From contig CAMKTI010000013.1 in assembly GCA_946415665.1 (NCBI GenBank), positions 1-23,707 of the forward strand: a stretch of DNA of 23,707 nt, in the 5' to 3' direction. The notes beneath the pieces were generated by a model, which had not been told where the DNA came from, ran no database searches, and was given only the letters and a program-made list of their open reading frames with translations. Made by a program: the position numbers and the translations under genes. Positions 16,247 to 23,416 of the stretch are shown here, piece after piece. Position 1 is the stretch's first letter. The number at the start of each line of letters is the position of its first letter. Source of the stretch: an uncultured Clostridia bacterium. GTDB taxonomy: Bacteria; Bacillota; Clostridia; Lachnospirales; CAMVHY01.

Positions 16247-16402
16247 ATGCGGAACAGACAGAAACAACGCGAACTGAGACGAAGCCAGAAAAAAGAGGAA
16301 ATCATCGACAAGAGAAACGGCTGCGGTATTAAGGATTTAACAGCCTACAACGCAGTACTGCAAATCAAGACAAACGGCAAAGCAAACATTGCACTAAGAT
16401 GA
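16247..16402 (+). CDS. Small basic protein (51 aa), unrecognised
   Basis: ATG at 16247 with AAGGAGG eight bases upstream; stop TGA at 16400-16402. The product begins MRNRQKQRELRRSQKKEE and ends GKANIALR, with 14 Lys/Arg in the first half. It is the first gene of the plus-strand module, divergent from the XRE operon. Such small basic proteins at this position could bind nucleic acid, but no motif supports a function. Confidence 0.7.
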   Translation: MRNRQKQRELRRSQKKEEIIDKRNGCGIKDLTAYNAVLQIKTNGKANIALR

Positions 16403-16446
16403 CCACCAGTGAAAATCCGAGGGTATTTTCCGAAGGTGGTATTTTT
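16403..16446 (+). terminator. Stem-loop with T-run directly after the 51-aa gene
   Basis: CCACC (16403-16407) pairs with GGTGG (16435-16439), and GAAAAT (16411-16416) pairs with ATTTTC (16425-16430), followed by TATTTTTA. It begins next to the TGA of the small gene and ends at the likely start of the HTH gene. A partial terminator or attenuator controlling the excisionase-type gene and the primase is plausible. The Shine-Dalgarno AAGGTGG for 16447 would lie in the stem. Confidence 0.5.
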
Positions 16447-16662
16447 ATGCCCAAATCTACAGAAACGGAGGTAATGAAGACTATGGAAAAGACAACCATG
16501 AGCGTGCAGGAACTGTCCTCGCAGATGGGCATCTCCCTGCCGAAAGCATATGAACTTGTCAAAACGCCTGGATTCCCGTCCATCCGCATCGGCACGAGAA
16601 TTCTTATCCCGATTGACGCATTCCGGGAATGGCTGGTCATTACTTCTAACAAAGAGGAATGA
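16447..16662 (+). CDS. Excisionase-type helix-turn-helix DNA-binding protein
   Basis: 71 residues from the ATG at 16447 (AAGGTGG upstream). An alternative ATG at 16483 with GGAGG gives 59 residues; both keep the domain. The core MSVQELSSQMGISLPKAYELV, PSIRIGTRILIPIDAFREWL is the MerR-like excisionase/HTH_17 pattern: helix-turn-helix plus a wing. It probably acts as the recombination directionality factor or as a regulator of the replication module. It sits between the 51-aa gene and the primase, spaced 36 bases from the latter. Confidence 0.82.
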   Translation: MPKSTETEVMKTMEKTTMSVQELSSQMGISLPKAYELVKTPGFPSIRIGTRILIPIDAFREWLVITSNKEE

Positions 16663-16698
16663 CCACCACAAAATATCGAAGGAAGGAGGTAACGCCGG

Positions 16699-18981
16699 AT
16701 GCGGATAGATGACTTAAAGACAATGCGGATATGGGTGTGTTTCAACATCAGGAAAAAGGACGGACGGTTTGAGAAAAATCCTATCTCCGCCTATGGCACG
16801 GAGACAGGCTCGGATGCAGCCCACGCCCATACTTGAGTTATATACGATGAAGCGGTCAAGGCCATGAAAGAGAAAGGTTATGACGCTGTCGGCTTTTCGC
16901 TGCCGGAGAATATGTTCTTCCAAGATATTGACCACATGAACGAGACAGACCCATTCGTGCAGATACGCATTGACCGTCTGGACACCTATATGGAACGCTC
17001 CTATAGCGGCACGGGCGTCCACTCCTATGGTCTGATGGACGCAAGCAAAATCCCGACCTACGAGAAGGACGGCAAACTGAAGCTGGACAAGGCGTTCTAC
17101 CAGAAGAATCCCCATAACAACATAGAACTGTACTTCGGCGCGATTACAAACCGTTTCGCCGTTTTCACAGGCAATGTCATACGGGACGCTGATATCAACG
17201 ACTGCACAGATGCAGTGCTGCTGACGCTCGACAAAAATATGCGGAAAAAAGAAAAGCTGAAGTACAGCGAAAAGCGTAACGGCGGCGATAAAGAAGTATT
17301 CGATATCGTAGCCAGCTTGCTTAAGCAGAAAAACGGTGAAAAGTTCCGCAAGCTATATAACGATGGCGATTACTCCGATTACGGCTCTCAGTCCGAAGCC
17401 GACTGCGCCCTGTGCGCCATGATAGCGTTCCGCACGGGAGCAGACCCGCAGATGATAGACACGGTGTTCCGCTCGTCCGCACTGATGCGTGAGAAATGGA
17501 ACCGGGACGATTACCGGGAATCTACCATTGAAAAAGGCATAGAAGCCTGTCACGGTACGTTCCACCGCTCCAAGATGGAACATCCCGATTTTATACGATT
17601 CAACGAGATGACCGGGGAACCGTACATCGTAGTGCCTCTGTTGGCAAAGCACGTCCGGGAGCATCTTGATTATATCCTTGTACGGGATAACGGCAAGCAG
17701 GGACTTCTGAAATATGTATATGAGGACGGCTTCTATCGCCTGTACTCCAACTATATGCTGATGGGCATCATCAAACAGTATATTGCCGACTACGATGAGG
17801 AAATGGTCAAGATGAGCAAGGTGAACGAAGTCCTGCAGCATATCACGACCGACCTTAACTATGTCGGTCAGGATGAACTGGACGCAAACGAGAACTTCAT
17901 CAATTTCAAGAATGGATTGCTCTCGGTATCAGAGGATGCGCTTACGCTGATCCCTCATACGCCGAATGTGTATTCCACGATACAGATTCCATGTAACTGG
18001 ACGGGAAAGCCGGAGCCTACGCCCGTGTTCGATTCGTATATGCACACGCTCACAAACGGTGATAAAGCTATCGAGCGTCTGTTGCTGGAATTCATCGGTG
18101 TATGTGTTTCCAACATCAAGGGCTGAAGGTTGAAAAAGTCCCTGTTCCTTGTCGGCGATGGCGATACTGGTAAATCACAGCTTAAGAGCCTTGTAGAGCG
18201 TCTTCTCGGCAAGGATAACTTCATTGGCATTGACCTGAAAGAGATTGACGCCCGGTTCGGCACGGGAGCTATTTACGGCACACGGCTGGCGGGTTCATCG
18301 GATATGAGTTTTCTGTCTGTTGATGAACTGAAAACATTCAAGAAGATCACGGGCGGAGACAGCCTCTATGCTGAGTTCAAAGGCCAGCAGGCGTTTGAAT
18401 TCACATACAATGGTCTGCTGTGGTTTTGCATGAACCGTCTGCCGAAGTTCGGCGGCGATAACGGTCAGTGGGTATACAACCGCATCATGGTTGTCCGCTG
18501 TCCGAATGTTATACCGAAGGACAGGCAGGATAAGCAACTGTTCGACAAGATGTACGCCGAGCGTGGCGGCATCGTGTATAAAGCAGTACGGGCATTGCTG
18601 ACGGTCATCCGAAACGGCTACCGCTTCTCTGAGCCGGAAAGTGTAACGGCGGCACGGTCAGAATATATGTCGGAAAACAGCACGGTCATCAGCTTCTTTG
18701 AAGAATGTATGTGTCCGTGGCAGGACGGCAAAATCAACCGCCATTACACCACAGGCCGCATCTACCGCGTGTATCAGGCATGGTGCCGTGAGAACAATAA
18801 CGGCTTTGCCAAGACTGCCAAGGAATTCCGTGAAGACCTTGCCGATTATCTCGGCAACACTTATGCAGATATGACCACACGGCAGAAAGGCAATACCTAC
18901 TACAAGGAATATTCGCTGACGCTCGAAACCAAGGAGCAACATGCAAGGGAGTATGGCTATGATGGCATCGAATTTCTGTAA
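16699..18981 (+). pseudogene. P4/NrS-1-type primase-helicase with two in-frame TGA codons
   Basis: A single frame of 761 codons from the ATG at 16699 (AAGGAGG upstream) to the stop at 18981, interrupted by TGA at codon 46 (16834-16836, in HAHT-stop-VIYDEAV) and codon 476 (18124-18126, in NIKG-stop-RLKKSLF). The N-terminal half resembles NrS-1-like primase-polymerases. The C-terminal half is a superfamily 3 D5/P4-like helicase: Walker A GDGDTGKS (486-493), GSSDMSFLSVDELK, WFCMNRLPKFGGD with the sensor Asn, then a DUF5906-type tail. It would start replication of the excised element at the adjacent iterons. As read it yields fragments. The piece from 16864 (420 codons) has no helicase and the piece after 18126 holds it all. 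Confidence 0.82.
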
Positions 18982-18985
18982 TCCG

Positions 18986-19288
18986 GGTAGCAGAGGTAGC
19001 AGTACGGGTAGCAGTAAAATTCACAACTGCTACCCAAGAAAACACAGTAAACACAAGGGTTTGACGGCTCTGGGTAGCAGAGGTAGCAGTATTTCAAACT
19101 TCTAAGCCGAAAAAATAAAGTTTGGAAGCAGATTGTGAAAATGCATACAAAGATTGTTTTTTGTGGCTATGAAATCGAAACTTCTGCTACCCGTGCTACC
19201 CACACGGCTCAAACCGTTGAAAACAAAGGCTTTTTCGGGGTAGCAGTACTCGAAAATGCTGCTACCCGTGCTGCTACCCACTGCTACC
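18986..19288. repeat. Iteron-like field, candidate replication origin
   Basis: The octamer GGTAGCAG occurs forward at 18986, 18995, 19007, 19073, 19082 and 19239, and inverted (CTGCTACC) at 19027, 19184, 19259, 19271 and 19281, with a 7/8 match at 19193. The left part is mostly forward, the right part mostly inverted, and the centre (about 19090-19175) is AT-rich. It starts five bases after the primase-helicase stop. P4-like replicons have iterons bound by their primase-helicase beside its gene, so this is the likely origin. A frame open across it (from 19135) is dismissed in favour of the start at 19321. Confidence 0.75.
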
Positions 19289-19320
19289 CGCACATCAACA
19301 AAGGAAGGAGGGAAACGACT

Positions 19321-19665
19321 ATGGTGCATTACCCATCGCTCTGGGAACTGAAAAGAATGCTCGGGGCAGACTACCGCATCCGAACCATCGACTGGGAGAA
19401 GTGCCTGTACCGGGATTTCGGTAACGGCTTCAATGTCGAAGTCAGCGGAGTGAGCCGTGCCAACCGCAAAGGCTCCGCTACGCTCTATCTCTGGTTCGGG
19501 GAACACGCACACGACTGCCTGATCGTCAAGACCGTGCGTGATATCGGTAGAAGCGCAGAGGCAATCGGCGAGGCTGTGGATGATCTCTGTGAGTATTCAA
19601 ACATCCTCATCGCCCACGGCTATGACAGCCGGGACAAATTATTCCATCTAAAAAACAACATTTAA
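19321..19665 (+). CDS. Unrecognised 114-residue element protein
   Basis: The start at 19321 follows AAGGAGGG; the frame extends upstream to 19135 but only across the iterons. The sequence begins MVHYPSLWELKRMLGADYRIR and contains a beta-rich middle (VEVSGV, ATLYLWFG) and an acidic helix near the end (EAIGEAVDDLCEYSNIL). No cysteine motif, membrane segment or known domain is seen. It lies between the origin and a zinc-ribbon gene, 18 bases upstream of the latter, so it probably belongs to the replication or packaging set. Confidence 0.75.
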   Translation: MVHYPSLWELKRMLGADYRIRTIDWEKCLYRDFGNGFNVEVSGVSRANRKGSATLYLWFGEHAHDCLIVKTVRDIGRSAEAIGEAVDDLCEYSNILIAHGYDSRDKLFHLKNNI

Positions 19666-19683
19666 GAAAGCGAGGATTTTAAC

Positions 19684-20001
19684 ATGAGCAACTATCCACT
19701 CAGAGTAAACAAACTTAATTGGCGGTCTTTAGAGCCGCTGACCAACTACCACTACACCGAGGACTATATCGCGGACCACTACGACCTGTATCTCACCTCG
19801 GAGTACATCCCGGACGATAACGGCAATCACCGCAGATATTATCGTCTCCACGCCAACCGTGCCTACAGCATCGAGATGGCTCTTGCCTACGATGTCAAGT
19901 GTCCCTGCTGCGGCAGAAATGTTCTGAAACAGGTCGGCAGATGCAAGGATCACCATACGCTGGGACTTTACGAATGCCCGGTGTGCAACAAAAAGAAATA
20001 A
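19684..20001 (+). CDS. Small zinc-ribbon protein (105 aa)
   Basis: The start at 19684 follows GCGAGGA. The N-terminal ~75 residues are Tyr/Asp/His rich. The C-terminal 30 hold CPCCG and CPVC, a four-cysteine zinc ribbon separated by about 20 residues. Function unknown; such ribbons often bind nucleic acid or form phage accessory proteins. It ends 14 bases before the capsid gene, which has its own strong ribosome site, so the two are probably co-transcribed. Confidence 0.78.
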   Translation: MSNYPLRVNKLNWRSLEPLTNYHYTEDYIADHYDLYLTSEYIPDDNGNHRRYYRLHANRAYSIEMALAYDVKCPCCGRNVLKQVGRCKDHHTLGLYECPVCNKKK

Positions 20002-20015
20002 GGAGGATTACGACT

Positions 20016-20960
20016 ATGACTACATTTAACGAGAAAGACCGCATTATCGGCTCTGCCGAGTACAACACGAATTTCTGGAACCTCATGCGCGGCAACCGCT
20101 ATGCCGCCGACAGTATGCACGACAGCAAGGATGTCTCCACAGGAGGCTATGCGCTCCCGTACGCTGCGGATGACAAGCTGAGAAAGGCAATCAGGCGCGA
20201 GAGCCTGTTCCACAACATGGCAACTGTCGTAAAGGCATATAACGGCGGGAGCCGTATCTTTGCCAAGGACTGTGATGACCTCGCCGAGTGGGCGCCGGAG
20301 AACGGCAGCATCCCCATTCAGGACGGCATGGAGGATTTTACACGCTATTCCGTGGATATGCACAAGCTGGCGGTATTCGTAAAGCTGGACGATGATTTTG
20401 TCCATGACGCCACTTTTGACATCGAGGACTATTTCACGAGCCGCCTTGCGAAGAACTTCACCAAAGCCGAGGATAAAGGCTTTATCACGGGCACGGGATA
20501 CCATATGCCCACGGGTATACTTTCTCCCGGTCAGGGCGCGGAGGCAGGTGTTTTTACTGACAACATCACCTACGATGGCGTGATCCGCCTGTTCTTTGCC
20601 CTCAATGATGAGTACCGTAAAAATGCCGTATGGATGATGAACGATAATACCGCACTCACGCTGCGCCTTATGAAGGATGAGGCTGGAAATCCGCTGTGGA
20701 ATCAGGCAAATGATACCATCCTCGGCAAGCCTGTGGTCTTCTCCAATGATATGCCCGATGAAGCAGCCGGGGAAACACCTATCGTGTTCGGTGATTTCAG
20801 CTACTACTGGATTATTGACCGCAGCCCCGTCAGCATTCAGACACTTAAGGAGAAGTTCGTCACGCTCGACCAGATCGGCTATCTTGCGCTGGAGTTCCTT
20901 GACGGAAAACTTATCCGCCGCGATGCGCTTCAGGGCATGGTAATCAATATCACGGATTAA
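20016..20960 (+). CDS. HK97-fold phage major capsid protein
   Basis: 314 residues, starting at 20016 behind AAGGAGGATT. Typical features of the family: STGGYALPYAADDKLRKAIRRESLFHNMATV at the start of the fold, FVKLDDDFVHDATFDIEDYFTSRLAKNFTKAEDKGFITGTG, then ALNDEYRKNAVWMMNDNT, LGKPVVFSNDMP, VFGDFSYYWIIDR and a C-terminal beta region. No N-terminal scaffold domain and no protease gene are present. Capsid but no portal, terminase or tail suggests a satellite that builds or modifies heads using a helper. A non-viral shell role is possible. The gene has no internal stop, unlike its neighbours. Confidence 0.88.
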   Translation: MTTFNEKDRIIGSAEYNTNFWNLMRGNRYAADSMHDSKDVSTGGYALPYAADDKLRKAIRRESLFHNMATVVKAYNGGSRIFAKDCDDLAEWAPENGSIPIQDGMEDFTRYSVDMHKLAVFVKLDDDFVHDATFDIEDYFTSRLAKNFTKAEDKGFITGTGYHMPTGILSPGQGAEAGVFTDNITYDGVIRLFFALNDEYRKNAVWMMNDNTALTLRLMKDEAGNPLWNQANDTILGKPVVFSNDMPDEAAGETPIVFGDFSYYWIIDRSPVSIQTLKEKFVTLDQIGYLALEFLDGKLIRRDALQGMVINITD

Positions 20961-21251
20961 GGCTCCTGCGGACAGGTACGGCGGATTGCACTCTGCCGTG
21001 CCTGTTTACCCGCAGAAATCAAAGAATTCAAAGATTATATTACATCGGATTGCACGGTTTTCATAGCGGTTATTTACGGTTTAGGGGTTAATTACTCGTT
21101 TGAATACGCTTTTTTTGCACACGAAGCCCCGCGCCGTTGTCCGCTTCGGGCAGCCACGGAGATTAGACCGCCCCCTGCCGGGCAGGAAACCTATTCCTAC
21201 GAAAACTTACGCGAATTTGTGCGTGAAGCCCTGCGCCCGTTGCCCAGCTAA
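20961..21251 (+). other. 96-codon open frame in phase after the capsid stop
   Basis: After the capsid TAA the same frame stays open to the TAA at 21249-21251. It has no ATG or early GTG/TTG and no ribosome site. The final codons read ETYSYENLREFVREALRPLPS, which looks protein-like. It could be a C-terminal extension by stop readthrough, a remnant gene that lost its start, or chance. A competing TTG-started frame (21100-21303) in another phase is Arg/Pro rich and less convincing. This is also the content of the 335-bp gap between capsid and the next gene. Confidence 0.35.
20966..21015 (+). promoter_or_regulatory. Strong hairpin just after the capsid stop codon
   Basis: Outer arms CTGCGG (20966-20971) and CCGCAG (21010-21015) and inner arms ACAGGTACGGC (20972-20982) and GCCGTGCCTGT (20995-21005) pair with one G-U. 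It starts five bases past the stop. No T-run follows, so it is not a standard terminator. It may protect the capsid mRNA 3' end, weaken downstream expression, or act on the stop codon. Confidence 0.55.
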
Positions 21252-21295
21252 CATTCACCGGAGATCAGATTCCCCTCGGGGAGAAAGGAGGACAC

Positions 21296-21460
21296 ATGGA
21301 TAAGGAAATAAAGCCCATCAGAATCACGGCATCCGTGATGGATGATACATTCTATGTCGTTGAGTACGCCACAGGCGAGAACGCCAAGGAGACGGAATAC
21401 GAGAAGATAAAACGGCTGATTATGAACGAACCGATAACTTTGGAAAAAGAAGCCTCGTAA
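21296..21460 (+). CDS. Small protein (54 aa) upstream of the recombinase
   Basis: ATG at 21296 with AAAGGAGG upstream; TAA at 21458-21460. The product begins MDKEIKPIRITASVMDDT and contains FYVVEYATGEN and EYEKIKRLIMNEP. No known domain is recognised. It precedes the serine recombinase by 81 bases on the same strand, and its good ribosome site argues that it is real. It may be a regulator or a directionality factor, but nothing in the sequence proves this. Confidence 0.7.
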   Translation: MDKEIKPIRITASVMDDTFYVVEYATGENAKETEYEKIKRLIMNEPITLEKEAS

Positions 21461-21541
21461 GGCTCAAAAGAACTTGACTTCTTCACAGATGGTATGGATA
21501 TATGGTAATACCGCTTGAAGACTGTCGGGAAGGAGGTACAC

Positions 21542-23202
21542 ATGAATACAAACAGACAGTCTTCCGCTGTGAAGGAAGATAAGATAACAGCCCTCTACTG
21601 CCGCCTCTCCAGAGACGATGAGCTGCAGGGCGATTCCAACAGCATCAAAAACCAAAAGGCTATACTACAGAAGTACGCAGATGATAACGGTTTTCGCAAT
21701 ACATCCCTGTTCGTGGACGATGGTTACAGCGGTACGACCTTCGACAGGCCTGACTGGAACAGGCTCATGGAACTTGTGGATGACGGCAAGGTCGGCACGA
21801 TTATCGTGAAAGATATGAGCCGCCTCGGTCGTGATTATCTGAAAGTCGGTATGTACACGGAGATGATTTTCCCGAATGCCGATATCCGCTTCATCGCCAT
21901 CAACAACGGTGTTGACAGCGACAATCAGGCAGAGAACGACATGACGCCGTTCATCAATATTTTCAATGAGTTTTATGCCAAAGATACAAGCAGGAAGATA
22001 CGAGCCGTTTTCAAGGCAAAGGGACAGGCGGGAAAGCCGCTCTGCACGAATCCGCCATATGGGGGTATGTCAAAGACCCGGAGGACAAGCTACACTGGAT
22101 TGTGGACGAGGATGCCGCCAAGGTGGTACAAGATATTTTTCACCTGTGCGTACAGGGCTACGGCGTGTCGCAGATTGCCAAGGAAATCTCAAAACGGCAC
22201 ATCATGAATCCAACCGCACACGCCAAGGCGAACGGGATAAACATTCCCGACAACAGGGATGGCGAGAACGATTATGTATGGCGCGACAGCACCATTTCCC
22301 ATATGCTCTCCCGACCGGAATACCTCGGTCACACGGTCAATTTCAAGACCTACCGCAAGTCCTACAAGCAGAAAAAGCAGCTCAAGAATGATCCTGCAAA
22401 CTGGCAGATTTTTGAGAACACGCACGAGGCCATTATCGACCAAGAGACCTACGACATCGTGCAGCGCATCCGTGACGGCAGACGCAGGGTTACGCCGATG
22501 GGCAAAATGCCCGCTCTCTCCGGCATGGTGTTCTGCGCCGATTACGGAGCGAAGATGTATCAGGTGCGCGGCAGGAGCCTTCCGCAGAGCGAGTACATGG
22601 TCTGCACCACCTACCGCAAAAAAGGCAAGGATATCTGCCCGTCTCATCAGATACGCAACAGCGTGATTGAAAAACAGATTCTTGCGGGTATTCGTGAAAT
22701 CACGGGCTACGTGCAGGCGAACGAGAACGAATTTATGGAAATGATTACCAAGAAATCCAGAGCCGAGGTTGACAGGAGCCTGCGTGACGGCAGGCGTGAA
22801 CTGGAGCAGTCACAGGCTCGTATCCACAAGCTGGATGAGATCATTCAGTGGCTCTACGAGAATAATATCGAGGGTAAGATTTCCGATGAGCGTTTTGCCA
22901 AGATGCCCGAAAACTACGAAGTGGAGCAGAAAGCGCTCGAATGCCGTGTGACGGAACTTCGGAACATAATCGCCACGCAGCAGGAAAGCAGCATCAATGT
23001 TGACCTTTTCCTTGCCAAGGTACGCAAGTACACGGATGTCCGTGAACTGACGCCGGAGATCATCCGTGAATTTGTGGAGCGCATTGAGATTTTCAAACCG
23101 GAGCGGATAAGCGGACACAAGGTACAGAGGCTGCGCATCGTGTGGAACTGCATCGGAGAGTTCATGCCGCCGCAGCCAAAGAAAACAGAAAAATCGGCAT
23201 AG
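21542..23202 (+). pseudogene. Large serine recombinase (integrase), frameshifted at a G run
   Basis: The ATG at 21542 has AAGGAGG upstream. Resolvase domain: YCRLSRDDE with catalytic Ser23, GYSGTTFDRPDWNRL and IIVKDMSRLGRDYL. At NPPYG (22052-22066) the frame breaks at five G (22061-22065). The sequel YVKDPEDKLHWIVDEDAAKVV, the recombinase domain, continues in another frame to 23202. Three G instead of five would restore PYGY. It continues through a zinc-ribbon region, a coiled coil (about 22740-22990) and a DUF4368-type end (ERIEIFKPE). Restored length is about 552 residues. The zinc ribbon has C-A-D-Y-G where C-A-D-C-G is usual, so a ligand is lost. It lies at the right end of the element, adjacent to attR. 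Confidence 0.88.
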
Positions 23203-23227
23203 CCGGATTTCTCCAAACTATGCCGAT
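23193..23227 (+). terminator. Hairpin overlapping the recombinase stop
   Basis: ATCGGCATAG (23193-23202) and CTATGCCGAT (23218-23227) form a perfect 10-bp stem including the recombinase stop codon, followed by AT-rich ATTATTTCC. A second small inverted repeat, GGGATT/AATCCC (23237-23250), follows. They may terminate recombinase transcription or form part of the right attachment region. Confidence 0.55.
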
Positions 23228-23261
23228 ATTATTTCCGGGATTAAAATCCCTTAGTTACACC

Positions 23262-23282
23262 GCCTTTTTCTGCGGTGTTTTT
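23262..23282. other. attR: right junction of the integrative element
   Basis: Element sequence ending in ACACCGCC meets TTTTT and then CTGCGGTG, the right arm of the terminator whose left arm is at 8836-8845. By comparison with 8016-8043, two or more of the five T (23265-23269) belong to the chromosome. A TT core is consistent with both junctions. Confidence 0.7.
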
Positions 23283-23337
23283 TTGTTGAGAGCGATATTT
23301 TTGATTTTAGATTATTGATATCAGTATGAAAAGGTGC
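23266..23337 (+). repeat. Leader of a third array unit after the element
   Basis: The terminator right arm and the following ~60 bases repeat 8026-8095 with only a few changes (TTGTTGAGAGCGATATTTTT against GCAAT). TTGATA is kept at 23315-23320. Similarity fades after about 23337. This is where the promoter of a further paralogue would lie, but a transposase follows instead. The gap 23338-23416 shows no gene. Confidence 0.7.
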
Positions 23338-23416
23338 TACAGTAAACGACATTGATTTGTGCCGATTGCTCACTAAAAAAATGAAATGATCATAACGACG
23401 TCAGGTATTCACAGGG

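Larger units (their letters stand above)
8846..23265. mobile_element. Integrative satellite-like element with defence cargo (about 14.4 kb)
   Basis: The boundaries come from the split terminator. Internal genes are GC-richer than the backbone. The right end carries the large serine recombinase reading toward attR. The plus-strand module holds an excisionase-type protein, P4/NrS-1-like primase-helicase, iteron field, capsid protein and recombinase. The minus-strand module is a defence operon (restriction-modification, PDDEXK nuclease, TIR genes). No terminase, portal, tail, relaxase or conjugation gene is present, so it is neither a complete prophage nor a conjugative element. A phage satellite or capsid-bearing integrative element fits best. 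Several genes carry nonsense or frameshift changes, so this copy may be immobile. Confidence 0.8.

Noticed and set aside
8752..18126. Alternative genetic code with TGA read as tryptophan
   Set aside because: TGG encodes Trp throughout, and TGA ends mutL (in an ATGA overlap with miaA), yifB, the 51-aa gene and the HTH gene. TAA and TAG interruptions also occur, so independent mutations or errors explain the data better.
18986..19288. CRISPR array
   Set aside because: The repeats are 8 bases, in both orientations with irregular spacing, and no cas genes are nearby.
19135..19320. Upstream extension of the 114-aa gene across the repeats
   Set aside because: The added residues only translate the iterons, whereas the ATG at 19321 has a strong AAGGAGGG.
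21100..21303. TTG-started 67-codon frame before the 54-aa gene
   Set aside because: Arg/Pro-rich composition, no properly placed ribosome site, and overlap with the start of the better-supported 54-aa gene.
8974..23202. Complete prophage or conjugative element
   Set aside because: There is no terminase, portal, tail, lysis, relaxase or type IV secretion gene; only capsid, replication and recombinase functions are present.
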